Notes: generated by a model not told the origin, from the sequence alone. A DNA stretch of 33,810 nt from Sphingobium soli (GCF_020782245.1 NZ_JAJGNP010000026.1:1-33810), one strand, 5' to 3'; counted from the stretch's first letter, positions 1-7,742 are shown. Translations and numbers: made by a program.

Positions 1-77
1 ACACATCAATCTAACCGGGGAATATCGCTGGCCCAAATCCTTAGCGTAGGATTCCGCCCCCTCCCGCAAACGCCCCC
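1..77. repeat. Terminal inverted repeat of a Tn5393-like Tn3-family transposon (edge)
   Basis: Read on the minus strand, this segment starts with GGGGGCGTTTGCGGGAGGGG and runs through a CGGAATCCTACGCTAAGG core to the window edge. This matches, from memory, the long (about 80 bp) terminal repeat of Tn5393-type transposons. The outer GGGG end lies at position 77, so the transposon body lies to the left, outside the window, and the DNA from 78 onward is the interrupted host sequence. An AATCCT/AGGATT dyad (36-53) lies within it. No sequence comparison was run, so the family name rests on recognition of the repeat. Confidence 0.6.
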
Positions 78-98
78 TATAGCGAGACGCTGGCGGGC

Positions 99-665
99 AT
101 GGTGCAGAAGATCGACGCCACCTTGCAGCGCGCCGACGCGCTGGTGACGGCAGCCAGGGACGGAGCAACGCCGCGTCACGTTGTTGACCGGATCGTAGCG
201 GCAGGCGGTGACGCCCGCGCCGAGGACCGGCGGACGATCGCGACCGCAGCCGCAGAGCTGAAGGATGCAACTCGGGCGCTTCAGGGCGTCACCGCATCGG
301 CGCGGCGGGGCTACGAGCAGAACCGCTGGTTGATGTGGACGGCGATCGGCGGAGTGGTGCTCGGCATGGTGCTTTGGGCGGCGTTCGCCGGCGTCGTCGC
401 GCGTGCCGTGCCGGCGAGCTGGCAATGGCCGGAAAAGATGGCGGCGCGAGCGCTCGACCTGTCAATGTGGGAAGGCGGGCAGCGGATGATGCAGGCCGCC
501 TCGCCCACCGCGTTCCGCGCGATCATAGCGGCCGACAGGATGGTGTTGGCCAATCGCGAAACGATCGAAGGGTGCAGCAAGGCCGCAGCCCGAACGCGCG
601 AGACGGTGCGATGCACAATCAAAGTTGGTGCTAGCCTTGAGGAGCAGCAGGATAGCGACCGCTAG
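99..665 (+). CDS. DUF6118 family protein, 5'-truncated
   Basis: This ORF of about 188 residues resembles DUF6118 proteins, a family of unknown function common on sphingomonad plasmids and often near mobilisation genes. It has a charged helical N-terminal half, then one hydrophobic segment at about residues 79-100 with the WLMWTAIGG motif, then a C-terminal region ending near a CTIKV motif. The ATG at 99 is only the first available start. The reading frame continues upstream without a stop to 42-44, and codons 78-98 (Y-S-E-T-L-A-G) look like family sequence, while the codons before them are the transposon repeat. The gene has therefore lost its N-terminal part, probably by transposon insertion at 77/78. 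No ribosome binding site precedes the ATG. The fragment is probably non-functional. It converges on lgt with 3 bp between the stop codons. Confidence 0.65.
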   Translation: MVQKIDATLQRADALVTAARDGATPRHVVDRIVAAGGDARAEDRRTIATAAAELKDATRALQGVTASARRGYEQNRWLMWTAIGGVVLGMVLWAAFAGVVARAVPASWQWPEKMAARALDLSMWEGGQRMMQAASPTAFRAIIAADRMVLANRETIEGCSKAAARTRETVRCTIKVGASLEEQQDSDR

Positions 666-668
666 TTC

Positions 669-1544
669 CTATTCACTGCAACTCGATTTTGGCATGATTG
701 CTGGCTCACTTTTTACTGATTTGCCCTGCTGGTTGCGCGAGCCGGCGCGCCAAGCTGCGACTATCAAATAGATACCTGCGGCAATCATCGGCACGGTGAG
801 CCACTGACCCATATGAAGCCCTGTTCTGGCTGTGAAGCCGACAAGCTGGGCATCCGGCTCCCGGAAGAATTCGACAATGAAGCGAGCGAGCCCATAGCCA
901 AGAAGGAACACGCCGACGAGCATGCCAGGGCGACGTCGGGCGTTGGTAAACCAGAAAAGGCACGCGAGCACGGCAAACAAGACCAGTCCTTCCAGCCCGG
1001 CTTCGTAGAGCTGGCTCGGGTGACGCGCGAGGCCATCGCGACTTCCGGGGAACACAATCGCCCAAGGCACATCGGTGGGCTTTCCCCAAAGCTCACCATT
1101 CACGAAATTAGCGAGGCGGCCGAAGAACAGGCCGATCGGCACGGTGCAGGCGACATAATCATGGACCCGCAGCCATTCGAGGCCGTGTCGTCGCGCGAAC
1201 AGGATCAGCGCGAGCGAGACGCCAGCTGCACCCCCGTGGAACGACATGCCGCCGTCCCACAGCTTGAGGATTTGCAGGGGGTCGAAGATCATCTCAGGAC
1301 CGTAAAAGATCACATAGCCGAGACGGCCACCGAGGATAACGCCCAACGTCGCGTAGAACACGAGATCGTCGGCTTGTGCGCGGTTCATCGGGGCCGCTGG
1401 TTGGGCCAGCAGCCGCAGCAGATACCACCACCCGGCAATGATGCCGGCGATATAGGCCAGCGAGTACCAGCGGATGTCGAGCGGGCCTATGGAGATGGCT
1501 ATCGGGCTCAATCCGAGGCTGGCGAATGCGATATGGCTATCCAA
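669..1544 (-). CDS. lgt: Prolipoprotein diacylglyceryl transferase
   Basis: Lgt transfers diacylglycerol from phosphatidylglycerol to the lipobox cysteine of prelipoproteins in the inner membrane. The 291-residue product has about seven membrane segments and the family landmarks: the early Tyr in RWYSLAY, the His in GGMSFHGG, the signature [22 protein letters not shown], and a late [11 protein letters not shown] carrying the conserved Arg and Glu. The frame stays open far upstream into the rhodanese gene. I chose the TTG at 1544 because an AGGCAGGA-like ribosome binding site sits about 8 bases before it and homology begins just after. It is the last gene of the persulfide operon, 46 bp after the rhodanese gene. 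Bacteria normally keep one essential chromosomal lgt, so this is probably an accessory second copy. Confidence 0.9.
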   Translation of the reverse strand: MDSHIAFASLGLSPIAISIGPLDIRWYSLAYIAGIIAGWWYLLRLLAQPAAPMNRAQADDLVFYATLGVILGGRLGYVIFYGPEMIFDPLQILKLWDGGMSFHGGAAGVSLALILFARRHGLEWLRVHDYVACTVPIGLFFGRLANFVNGELWGKPTDVPWAIVFPGSRDGLARHPSQLYEAGLEGLVLFAVLACLFWFTNARRRPGMLVGVFLLGYGLARFIVEFFREPDAQLVGFTARTGLHMGQWLTVPMIAAGIYLIVAAWRAGSRNQQGKSVKSEPAIMPKSSCSE

Positions 1545-1590
1545 GGATTGTATCCTGCCTGCGAGAAGCGGCGCTCGAGCGCGCCATGGG

Positions 1591-1977
1591 TTATTCCGGT
1601 GCGATTGAAGCGCCGGCATCCTTGAGCGCCGCAAACCCGCCGGGGACGTGGGCGACATTCTCCACGCCCATCTCCTTGAGTGATTTTGCGGCCAGCGCCG
1701 AGCGGGCGCCGGACCCACAATAGAGCACCAACCGCGATCCACTGGCGAGTTTGGCATTGTGGGTGGGGCTTTCAGGATCGACCTGGAATTCCAGAAGGCC
1801 ACGCGGGACATGCACCGCACCAGCCACCAGCCCCGATTTTGCGACTTCCCCTGGCTCGCGGATGTCAACGAACTGGACCTTGGGATTGCCGACAAGTTTG
1901 GCTGCATCGTCAGGCGCGATAGTTTCGACAATCGCATTCGCTTCGGAAACGAGTTGTTTCGAGGTGCGTGTTGGCAT
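1591..1977 (-). CDS. Rhodanese-like sulfurtransferase
   Basis: This single-domain rhodanese (128 residues) transfers sulfane sulfur via a cysteine persulfide. The active-site loop is CGSGAR with the catalytic Cys at about residue 87. FVDIREPGE (about 36-44) and HVPGGFAAL are typical rhodanese landmarks. No signal peptide is seen, so it is probably cytoplasmic. The ATG follows an AGGAGA ribosome binding site by 6 bases. It lies between the persulfide dioxygenase and lgt. In such operons a rhodanese interconverts glutathione persulfide and thiosulfate, so the expected role is to process products of the neighbouring dioxygenase. Confidence 0.9.
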   Translation of the reverse strand: MPTRTSKQLVSEANAIVETIAPDDAAKLVGNPKVQFVDIREPGEVAKSGLVAGAVHVPRGLLEFQVDPESPTHNAKLASGSRLVLYCGSGARSALAAKSLKEMGVENVAHVPGGFAALKDAGASIAPE

Positions 1978-2013
1978 CGACTTTCTCCTGTAAATGAACC
2001 TGTATCGGATGGC

Positions 2014-2763
2014 TCAGCCCTGCTCGGACTTGCCGCCTATCTGGCGCAGCATTTCCGGCAAATCTGTCGGGCAATCACCGCAAAGCTTGTTTGCCGGAAC
2101 GGCAACGTCGATCTTCTTTGGGTAGGGAAGATCGAGAGCGGCCATGATCGCGACGAATTCCTGAACGGTCTTGCCCGCAAGGCGCGGGTTCCGTTCACGC
2201 TCCTGCGCCACTGTCGTGATGTGGCGATGATTGTAGTCGTGAGCCGGGTAGATCAGACCATCGCCCGGCAGCGTGAAAATCTTCTGCGTGACGGAGTGAT
2301 AAAGGGTGGCGGCGTCACCGTTTTGGAAGTCGGTGCGGCCACAGCCGTCGATTAGCAGGGCGTCGCCGGTGAAGGCGCGAAGACCATCGGGCTGCTCAAC
2401 CAGGTAGGTATGGTGGGCGTCGGTGTGCCCCGGCGTAAACAGCGGCTGAAGCTTGAGCGCGCCGACAGTCAAAGGCTGGTCCTCGGCGACCCCCACGTCA
2501 GCACAGGGAAGGCCGTCCATGGCGGGGTACGCGATCTTGGAGCCGGTAAGGCTGCGCAGATAGCAGGCCGATGTGACGTGGTCCGCATGCACATGCGTCT
2601 CCAACGTATAAGCCAGTTCGAGATCCAGTTCCTGAAGCGCGGCAAGGTCGCGTTCGATCGTTTCGAGGACAGGATCGATCAGGACGGCTTTGCGCGTCTC
2701 CGGGCAACCGAGGAGGTAGGTGTAGGTCGAGGACTCCGGCTCGAACAACTGACGAAAGATCAT
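2014..2763 (-). CDS. Persulfide dioxygenase (ETHE1-like MBL-fold hydrolase)
   Basis: The 249-residue protein has the metallo-beta-lactamase fold motif THVHADH (His57, His59, Asp61, His62), a metal His in PGHTDAHH (about 112) and Asp in FTGDALLI (about 133). CGRTDFQ (about 140-146) is characteristic of ETHE1/persulfide dioxygenases rather than glyoxalase II. Such enzymes oxidise glutathione persulfide to sulfite and GSH with a mononuclear iron. The frame is open upstream, but ATG 2763 is preceded by GGAGA at 7 bases and starts the conserved MIFRQLFE sequence. It corresponds to the blh gene of bigR operons, here without a fused DUF442 domain. It is followed by the rhodanese gene 36 bp downstream. 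Confidence 0.9.
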   Translation of the reverse strand: MIFRQLFEPESSTYTYLLGCPETRKAVLIDPVLETIERDLAALQELDLELAYTLETHVHADHVTSACYLRSLTGSKIAYPAMDGLPCADVGVAEDQPLTVGALKLQPLFTPGHTDAHHTYLVEQPDGLRAFTGDALLIDGCGRTDFQNGDAATLYHSVTQKIFTLPGDGLIYPAHDYNHRHITTVAQERERNPRLAGKTVQEFVAIMAALDLPYPKKIDVAVPANKLCGDCPTDLPEMLRQIGGKSEQG

Positions 2764-2782
2764 GATCGGTCTCCAATGGTGT

Positions 2783-3562
2783 CTAGCCGCCGATCCCGCC
2801 CAGGCTGCGGAACAGCATGTAGGCGGCCACGGCCAGCAGGACGAAAGCGAAGATGCGGGTGAGCAAGCCCTTATGATCGGCGAGCCGGATGGCGGTTTGC
2901 ATGCCGGCGACGCCGCCAGCGACCCCGCCAGCGATGAAGAAGCCGGCCACGCGCCAATCCACGAGTCCTGACAGGGCATAGTTGAGGGCTGTCGCCGATC
3001 CGAACGTTCCCACCGAAAACAGCGACGATCCGACCGCGTTGAGGATGGGCATGCCGCTGCCGAGCATGATGCCGGGCACAATCAGGAAGCCGCCGCCGAT
3101 GCCGAAGAACCCTGACAGGAGGCCGGCGAGAAGGCCGATCGCCACGAGCCGCACAGCGATGGGGCGCGTGATCCGCACGCCCGGGTCGCCGCCGCCGGAT
3201 TTGCCGCGCAGCATGGAAACCCCCACCACGATCATCACGCCTGCGAACAGCACCAGGAGATGCTGACCCGCCACCATCTTGCCCAGGGTGGAGCCGATCA
3301 GGGCGCCTATGACGCCCGATGCCCCGAAGACGAGGGCGCAGGGCCACTTCACGGTTCCGGCCCGGGCGTGCTGGATCAGGTTGGCGAAGGCATTGGCGGC
3401 CACCGCCAGCGCGCTCGTGCCGATCGCGACGTGCGGGTCCTTCATGCCCACGACATACAGCAGCAACGGCAGGGCAAGGATCGAGCCGCCGCCGCCGATC
3501 ACCCCGAGGGTAAAGCCGACGACGACACCGGATATGAGCGTGAGGATGTCGACCGGCGTCAT
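2783..3562 (-). CDS. TauE/SafE family sulfite exporter
   Basis: A 259-residue integral membrane protein with about eight helices and two related halves, each with the glycine-rich signature of the TauE/SafE family (GVIGGGGSILALPLL near residue 22 and GFFGIGGGFLIVPGIML near 150). Members export sulfite or related sulfur anions. The ATG at 3562 overlaps the stop of the preceding YeeE-like gene in an ATGA, indicating translational coupling; longer upstream frames are shadows. Placed before the persulfide dioxygenase, it most likely removes sulfite made by that enzyme. Confidence 0.88.
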   Translation of the reverse strand: MTPVDILTLISGVVVGFTLGVIGGGGSILALPLLLYVVGMKDPHVAIGTSALAVAANAFANLIQHARAGTVKWPCALVFGASGVIGALIGSTLGKMVAGQHLLVLFAGVMIVVGVSMLRGKSGGGDPGVRITRPIAVRLVAIGLLAGLLSGFFGIGGGFLIVPGIMLGSGMPILNAVGSSLFSVGTFGSATALNYALSGLVDWRVAGFFIAGGVAGGVAGMQTAIRLADHKGLLTRIFAFVLLAVAAYMLFRSLGGIGG

Positions 3563-4002
3563 GGGTTTGCCCCGGGCCTGGCTGCGCGATAACGTTCCTG
3601 AAGGGCGAAGACGCCCATGCCCGCCAGCATCGCCACGACGAACACCAGCGCCGCCGGCGCTCCGAGGCTCAGGGCGACCAGGGCCGGACCAGGGCAGTAG
3701 CCGACGAGGCCCCATCCGACGCCGAACAAAGCCGCGCCCGAGAGAAGCTTCTTGTCCAGGGACCGGGACGATGGCCCATTGAACGCCGGTGCGAAAAGCG
3801 GAGCATCGCGCCTTCGGCCGAGTGCAAATCCCAACGCTGAAACCATGACGGCCGAGGCCAGCACCAAGGCAAGGCTCGGGTCCCACGACGGCGCGGCGAC
3901 ATCAAGAAACGCCAGAACCTTGCTGGGGGCTATCATGGCGGAGACGATCAGGCCGAAGCCGAAAATGAGCCCCGAGGCGAGCGCGATGAGCAGCTTCCTC
4001 AT
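3559..4002 (-). CDS. YeeE/YedE-family membrane protein (DUF6691-type half)
   Basis: A 147-residue protein with about four membrane helices. It has the N-terminal signature GLIFGFGLIVSAMIAPSKVLAF and the motif GVGWGLVGYCPGPAL, whose cysteine is conserved in YeeE/YedE (thiosulfate/sulfur-transport) proteins. It is the second of two half-length YeeE units. In related bacteria the two halves occur side by side in bigR operons and probably form one sulfur transporter. The start at 4002 is 3 bp after the stop of its partner; the stop overlaps the TauE start by 4 bp. Confidence 0.85.
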   Translation of the reverse strand: MRKLLIALASGLIFGFGLIVSAMIAPSKVLAFLDVAAPSWDPSLALVLASAVMVSALGFALGRRRDAPLFAPAFNGPSSRSLDKKLLSGAALFGVGWGLVGYCPGPALVALSLGAPAALVFVVAMLAGMGVFALQERYRAARPGANP

Positions 4003-4005
4003 TGC

Positions 4006-4431
4006 TCAGAGTCCGATGACGTGTCGGGCGACGTACACAGTCGCGGCCGCTGTGATGAGGAAGACGCCTGTCGCGGCGAGCGAGCGGGGCGAGAGCCTCG
4101 CTATTCCGCAGACGCCATGCCCGCTGGTGCAACCACTCCCGAGCCGAGTCCCAAATCCCACCAGAAGGCCGGCTGCGATCACGACGGCGACTGGGGCCGG
4201 CGACGTGAGGTCCGGTAGCAGGCCGCCCGCCGCCCGGTAGAGCAAGGGCGCGGCGAGCAGGCCGACCAGGAATGTTGCGCGCCAGGCCATCTCGCCGCGG
4301 ACAGGCGCAAGCACCCCGCCGACGATGCCGCTGATTCCAGCGATGCGCCCATTGGCGATCCACAGGAAGGAAGCCGAGAGGCCGATTAGCGCGCCGCCCA
4401 CGATGGCCGAGAATGGGGTGAAACCCTCCAT
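4006..4431 (-). CDS. YeeE/YedE-family membrane protein (first half)
   Basis: A 141-residue protein with about four hydrophobic segments and the hallmark GSGCTSGHGVCGIARLS (about residues 98-114). Its cysteines are thought to relay sulfane sulfur through the membrane in YeeE/YedE transporters. It lies 2 bp after the BigR-like regulator gene and 3 bp before the other half-transporter, so the three genes are almost certainly cotranscribed. The likely role is transport of thiosulfate or a persulfide-type sulfur species; the transport direction cannot be told from sequence. Confidence 0.87.
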   Translation of the reverse strand: MEGFTPFSAIVGGALIGLSASFLWIANGRIAGISGIVGGVLAPVRGEMAWRATFLVGLLAAPLLYRAAGGLLPDLTSPAPVAVVIAAGLLVGFGTRLGSGCTSGHGVCGIARLSPRSLAATGVFLITAAATVYVARHVIGL

Positions 4432-4433
4432 CG

Positions 4434-4790
4434 TCAGGATTCTCTGCTCTCAGCTTCGTCACCGGCGCAAAAGAGTGCGTAGAGTTCCGTCAGGATCGGC
4501 AGCACGCGCTCGGACGTGATGCGGTAGAATATCGTCGTTTTCTCCCGCCGTGTTCCGACCAGGCCTTCGTCGCGCAGCGTGGCCAGATGGCGGGACAAAT
4601 TCGACTGTGTCAGTCCGAGGCGTTCGCCCAGATCGGTTACCGACAACTCCCCGCCGAGCAGGCTGCACAGGATCATCAGACGGTGCCGGCTCGCAAGCGA
4701 ACGGAGGAACGCTTCCGCTTCGCCGGCCTTTTCCTCCAGAAGCTCCGGAGACATTTTAACGAGGGAAGGTGGCACAGTTGCTCCAAACAT
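4434..4790 (-). CDS. bigR: ArsR-family persulfide-sensing repressor (BigR/SqrR-like)
   Basis: A winged-helix ArsR/SmtB repressor of 118 residues with recognition helix LTQSNLSRHLATLRDEGLV (about 60-78). With the ATG at 4790, its only two cysteines fall at residues 42 (LMILCSLL) and 108 (LYALFCAG). These are the positions of the redox cysteines of BigR, which form a di- to tetrasulfide upon persulfide exposure and release DNA. A second ATG at 4754 (MSPELLEEK) is a reasonable alternative start; neither has a strong ribosome binding site. The promoter predicted just upstream would make a nearly leaderless message from 4790. It heads the sulfide operon and probably represses both it and the divergent multicopper oxidase unit. 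Confidence 0.85.
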   Translation of the reverse strand: MFGATVPPSLVKMSPELLEEKAGEAEAFLRSLASRHRLMILCSLLGGELSVTDLGERLGLTQSNLSRHLATLRDEGLVGTRREKTTIFYRITSERVLPILTELYALFCAGDEAESRES

Positions 4791-4792
4791 CT

Positions 4793-4807
4793 TATATGTA
4801 GCATATA
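4793..4807. promoter_or_regulatory. BigR-type operator palindrome
   Basis: Perfect 15-bp AT-rich palindrome with arms TATATG and CATATA separated by TAG. It covers the predicted -10 of the regulator gene and lies upstream of the divergent DUF302-remnant/multicopper oxidase unit. BigR-family repressors are known to bind AT-rich dyads over the -10 region, so this is the likely operator for both directions. Binding itself is inferred. Confidence 0.7.
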
Positions 4808-4829
4808 TGATGGAGTGGTGTTCGATCAA
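4802..4829 (-). promoter_or_regulatory. Predicted promoter of the persulfide operon
   Basis: On the minus strand, TTGATC (4824-4829) and TATATG (4802-4807) are separated by 16 bp, a sigma-70-like arrangement. The -10 hexamer is one arm of the 15-bp palindrome. The predicted transcription start falls about 5 bases before the ATG at 4790. Confidence 0.55.
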
Positions 4830-4852
4830 GCGCCAGCTAGGAGGTTCCCCCC

Positions 4853-4978
4853 GTGAGCTACTATTTCGCCAAGCCATCGAGGCTCCTTCGAAGCGCCGGA
4901 GTGCGAGGTAACCCCATGCTGATCGACCAGGCTGTCCGTATCGCTTCCGAGCTGCGCTGCACGCTGGGACAGATTTAG
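4853..4978 (+). pseudogene. DUF302 gene collapsed to a 41-codon in-frame mini-ORF
   Basis: A GTG at 4853 follows a perfect AGGAGG (4839-4844) by 8 bases and opens an uninterrupted 41-codon frame that ends in TAG directly adjoining the ATG of the multicopper oxidase gene. The first residues, VSYYFAK, match the start of DUF302 proteins, which are normally about 130 residues and frequent in sulfide-detoxification loci. The rest (from about residue 9, ending in RCTLGQI) does not continue the DUF302 fold; it may be the far C-terminus after an internal deletion. I infer a deletion that kept the reading frame and translational coupling to the downstream gene. It could alternatively act as a leader peptide. 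Confidence 0.5.
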
Positions 4979-6451
4979 ATGCTCGATCGACGTTCGCTGT
5001 TGGCTGGCGGAGCGGCATTGTTCGCAACCACCGCTTGCTCGCGCTCCACGCCGGGCCTCGGCGGGGGAGGTGCAAACCCGCTTCCGATGCCGCCGCTGTT
5101 GGACGCACGGCCTGGCCGCTCATTCGCGCTACGGGTCCAGTCCGGAACGACTTCATTTTATCCAGGCCGGCCGAGTGACACGCTCGGGTATAATGGCAGC
5201 TATCTCGGACCGACGATCAGGGTGCGCCGTGGCGACGACGTGGCGGCTGTCGTGACCAACGGGCTCAACGCGGACACGACTGTGCATTGGCACGGGCTTC
5301 TGATCCCCGGAGAGCTGGATGGCGGCCCCCATCAGATCATCGCGCCGGGCGCGACCTGGCGGCCCACGCTCCCGATCCGGCAGCCCGCAGCGACCCTCCT
5401 TTATCACTCACACGTCCATGGGTTGACGGCCGAGCAAGTCTATTCGGGCCTGGCTGGGGCGTTGCTGGTAACCGACGACGAAGAGCAGGGCCTGGGGCTC
5501 CCGTCAGAATATGGCGTGGACGATCTGCCCCTGCTCATCCAGGATCGCCAGTTCGAAAATGGTCGCCTTGTCATGCCAGGCGGCATGATGGTCGCCATGC
5601 AGGGCCGGCGCGGCGACACGATCCTTGTGAACGGCGCGGTGAATCCGCTGGCGGCGGTGCCAAATCGGTTGGTTCGCCTGCGGCTCGTCAACGCATCGAA
5701 CGCGCGGATTTATGAGCTGTCGTTTTCCGATCGGCGGAGCTTTCACTGGATCGGAACCGAAGGGGGGCTGCTCGAACACGCAGTGGCATTGGAAGCCATA
5801 ACCTTGGCGCCGGGCCAACGTGCCGAGCTTCTCGTGGACTTCACGGACGGTAGGTCCGCCTCGCTGGTGACGGCGGCTGATACCAACAGCTCGATGATGG
5901 GCGGCATGGGTATGATGGGGCGTGGCGCCCGAAGGACCGATGCCGCGGCACCAGCGACCGTGCTGCGGTTTGAACCACGGCCGTTGGGACAGGCTCGTGC
6001 CAGCGGCGTCGTGCCGACCCTTCTGGCATCACGAACTGGGCCCGACGCCAGCAAGGCGGTGCGCCGTCGCCGTCTGAGCCTCAACATGGGCATGGGCGGC
6101 ATGATGGGCTCAGGAAGCGGCGGTGGCGGCCTTACGATCAATGGCAAGCCATTCGACATGAATCGCATCGATGAGACGGTGAAGCTAGGCTCCACCGAAA
6201 TATGGGAGGTGTCTGGCGAAATGATGCGCCACCCGATCCATATTCACGGCGTCCACTTTGATGTTCTCACCCGCGGTGGCGGGCAGCCCGATGTTCTCGA
6301 CCAGGGGCCGCGCGACACGGTCCTCGTCAAGGAACCGGTGGAGCTTCTCATCCGATTTGATCAGCCGGCCAAGAGCGCTCCCTTCATGTATCACTGCCAT
6401 ATCCTTGAACATGAGGATAATGGAATGATGGGCCAGTTCAGTGTTGCGTAG
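4979..6451 (+). CDS. Multicopper oxidase (CueO-like), exported
   Basis: The 490-residue protein has all four copper-binding segments: HWHGLL (His103, His105), HSHVHG (His143, 145, 147), HPIHIHG (about 418-424) and HCHILEHEDNGMM (about 472-484). The last gives type-1 ligands Cys473, His478 and a probable axial Met483. Two methionine/glycine-rich stretches (about residues 304-313 and 363-370) resemble the Met-rich copper-handling region of CueO. The N-terminus carries a twin-arginine-like DRRSLLAGG followed by a hydrophobic stretch, so it is probably Tat-exported. The residue sequence TTACS could mark a lipoprotein site but is not canonical. Members oxidise Cu(I) or phenolic/metal substrates in the periplasm. 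The ATG abuts the stop of the upstream mini-ORF. The position opposite the bigR promoter is unusual for a copper gene. Confidence 0.9.
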   Translation: MLDRRSLLAGGAALFATTACSRSTPGLGGGGANPLPMPPLLDARPGRSFALRVQSGTTSFYPGRPSDTLGYNGSYLGPTIRVRRGDDVAAVVTNGLNADTTVHWHGLLIPGELDGGPHQIIAPGATWRPTLPIRQPAATLLYHSHVHGLTAEQVYSGLAGALLVTDDEEQGLGLPSEYGVDDLPLLIQDRQFENGRLVMPGGMMVAMQGRRGDTILVNGAVNPLAAVPNRLVRLRLVNASNARIYELSFSDRRSFHWIGTEGGLLEHAVALEAITLAPGQRAELLVDFTDGRSASLVTAADTNSSMMGGMGMMGRGARRTDAAAPATVLRFEPRPLGQARASGVVPTLLASRTGPDASKAVRRRRLSLNMGMGGMMGSGSGGGGLTINGKPFDMNRIDETVKLGSTEIWEVSGEMMRHPIHIHGVHFDVLTRGGGQPDVLDQGPRDTVLVKEPVELLIRFDQPAKSAPFMYHCHILEHEDNGMMGQFSVA

Positions 6452-6478
6452 GCGTAGGCTCCCACTTCTGGAGAGTTT

Positions 6479-7063
6479 ATGCAGCGCCTACCGTCCAACA
6501 GGAGAGCAAGGTTGCCAAAAAGAGCTTTCGCCACATTTCTGCTCGCGGCAACGATGCTGACCGGCGGCACCTCGCTAGCTGCACAGGATAATCTGGTTTA
6601 TCCCGTAATACCGGGATTTGGCGGGATCGTGGCCGTGCCCAGTGCTGCCGAGCGGCCCGATCCCAAGCTTCGCTACCGCGTCTTGTTCAATGTCACCAAG
6701 GCCGCAAGCTCTCCCGACAAAGTGAATCCCAGCCTTGAGAAGGTCGCGCGCTTCGTGAACCTGCTAGGCGCGGACAAGGTCCATCCGGCTGGTGACATCG
6801 CCGTCATCATTCATGGTCCCGCGACCCCGCTCGTCCTGCAGAACGCGCCATATGCGGCGCGTATGAAGGTAGCGGCCAACCCGAACGCTGCGCTGATTGC
6901 CGCTCTCCAGAAAGCCGGTGTTTCAATCCGCGTTTGCAGTCAGGCCATGGTCGGAAATGAGATCATGCCGAACCAAGTGGCTTCGGGCGTTGAGATCGAT
7001 GATTCGGCGCTTACAACCTTGGCGAATCTACAAATCCGGGGTTACGCGCTCATCCCGGATTGA
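6479..7063 (+). CDS. Periplasmic DsrE-family protein
   Basis: A 194-residue protein with a Sec-type signal peptide (RAFATFLLAATMLTGG, cleavage near SLAAQD) and a DsrE/F-like domain from about residue 60. Features include the YRVLFNVTK strand, the DIAVIIHGPA segment, and a conserved cysteine in VRVCSQAM (IRVCSQAM here). DsrE-family proteins bind or transfer sulfane sulfur via this cysteine; exported forms occur in sulfur-metabolism loci. It lies 27 bp after the multicopper oxidase and has a GGAGAG ribosome binding site, so the two are probably cotranscribed from the BigR-controlled region. Its exact substrate is unknown. Confidence 0.8.
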   Translation: MQRLPSNRRARLPKRAFATFLLAATMLTGGTSLAAQDNLVYPVIPGFGGIVAVPSAAERPDPKLRYRVLFNVTKAASSPDKVNPSLEKVARFVNLLGADKVHPAGDIAVIIHGPATPLVLQNAPYAARMKVAANPNAALIAALQKAGVSIRVCSQAMVGNEIMPNQVASGVEIDDSALTTLANLQIRGYALIPD

Positions 7064-7079
7064 AAGGTGCGATACCCCC

Positions 7080-7301
7080 TCACCCGCAGCAGCCCGCCAC
7101 GGTCCCGTTCGCCTTCGCCTCCTGAATCGGAGGGCATGGGACATCGCCGAACGAGCAGAACACGCAGCAGTCGCCGGCCAGGGGCCGCAGCACCGCCGCG
7201 CAATGTCGGCAATCATAGAAGAACTGGCAGGCGTTGGTGGGCATCGTCTCGGTCGCGACACCGCCGCACTCGGGACAGGTCAGCGTGGAGGTGAGCTGCA
7301 T
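7080..7301 (-). CDS. GDCCVxC-domain small protein
   Basis: A 73-residue cysteine-rich protein with CPECG near the N-terminus, CRHC in the middle and the family signature GDCCVFCSFGDVPCPPIQ (about residues 43-60). The family, called GDCCVxC domain-containing (seleno)protein, is found with mercury-transport genes and is of unknown function. In some relatives a signature cysteine is selenocysteine; here all are cysteine codons. The start overlaps the merT stop by one base (TGATG), so it is translationally coupled. The metal-thiol chemistry suggests a soft-metal carrier, which is inference. Confidence 0.85.
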   Translation of the reverse strand: MQLTSTLTCPECGGVATETMPTNACQFFYDCRHCAAVLRPLAGDCCVFCSFGDVPCPPIQEAKANGTVAGCCG

Positions 7302-7717
7302 CAGGAAAGCGCCTTTATAAGCGGCGCTTCAATGCGATCCCATATCAGCGCGGTCAGCGTCAGGGTCGTGCCGATCGTGAGCATGATCGGAGTTGCGCGG
7401 GACGGTAGGGTCACGGTGCAGGACCGATCCGCAGCGCAGGTCCTCCGACGCCGCACATACGCCCACCACCCGGCAGCCAGGCCGACGAGGGAAAGCGCCG
7501 TCAGGGCCCAGCGCAGAGGCATCAGCGCGGCGAAGGTGCTCGACAGGCCCGCCCCCACGCCCAGCGCCGCCAGCGCGAGCGGCAAGACGCAGCAGGATGC
7601 GGCGGCTAGGACCGCGCCGAAGCTCGCCAGCGCACCCAGGGCGGATAGCCCCGCGTCGGCGCGGCGTGGCGATGCGGAAGCGGCCAGGGTTTCGTGCGGC
7701 AAAATCCTTTTATTCAT
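7301..7717 (-). CDS. merT: MerT-like mercuric ion transporter
   Basis: A 138-residue inner-membrane protein with about three hydrophobic helices. It carries the MerT signature: a vicinal cysteine pair in the first helix (AASCCVLPLALAALGVG, about residues 40-56) and a second pair spaced C-x5-C (TCAADRSC) between helices two and three. MerT brings Hg(II) from the periplasm to the cytosol. No merP or merA is present in the window, so the usual reduction step is missing locally. The ATG follows GGAGACGACTG, and the gene is preceded by a MerR-type promoter with a divergent merR. Confidence 0.82.
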   Translation of the reverse strand: MNKRILPHETLAASASPRRADAGLSALGALASFGAVLAAASCCVLPLALAALGVGAGLSSTFAALMPLRWALTALSLVGLAAGWWAYVRRRRTCAADRSCTVTLPSRATPIMLTIGTTLTLTALIWDRIEAPLIKALS

Positions 7718-7742
7718 CAGTCGTCTCCGGCGGAATAACCCC

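Noticed and set aside
1778..1789. CTGGAATTCCAG palindrome as an operator
   Set aside because: It is within the rhodanese coding sequence, far from any promoter, and is likely a chance palindrome.
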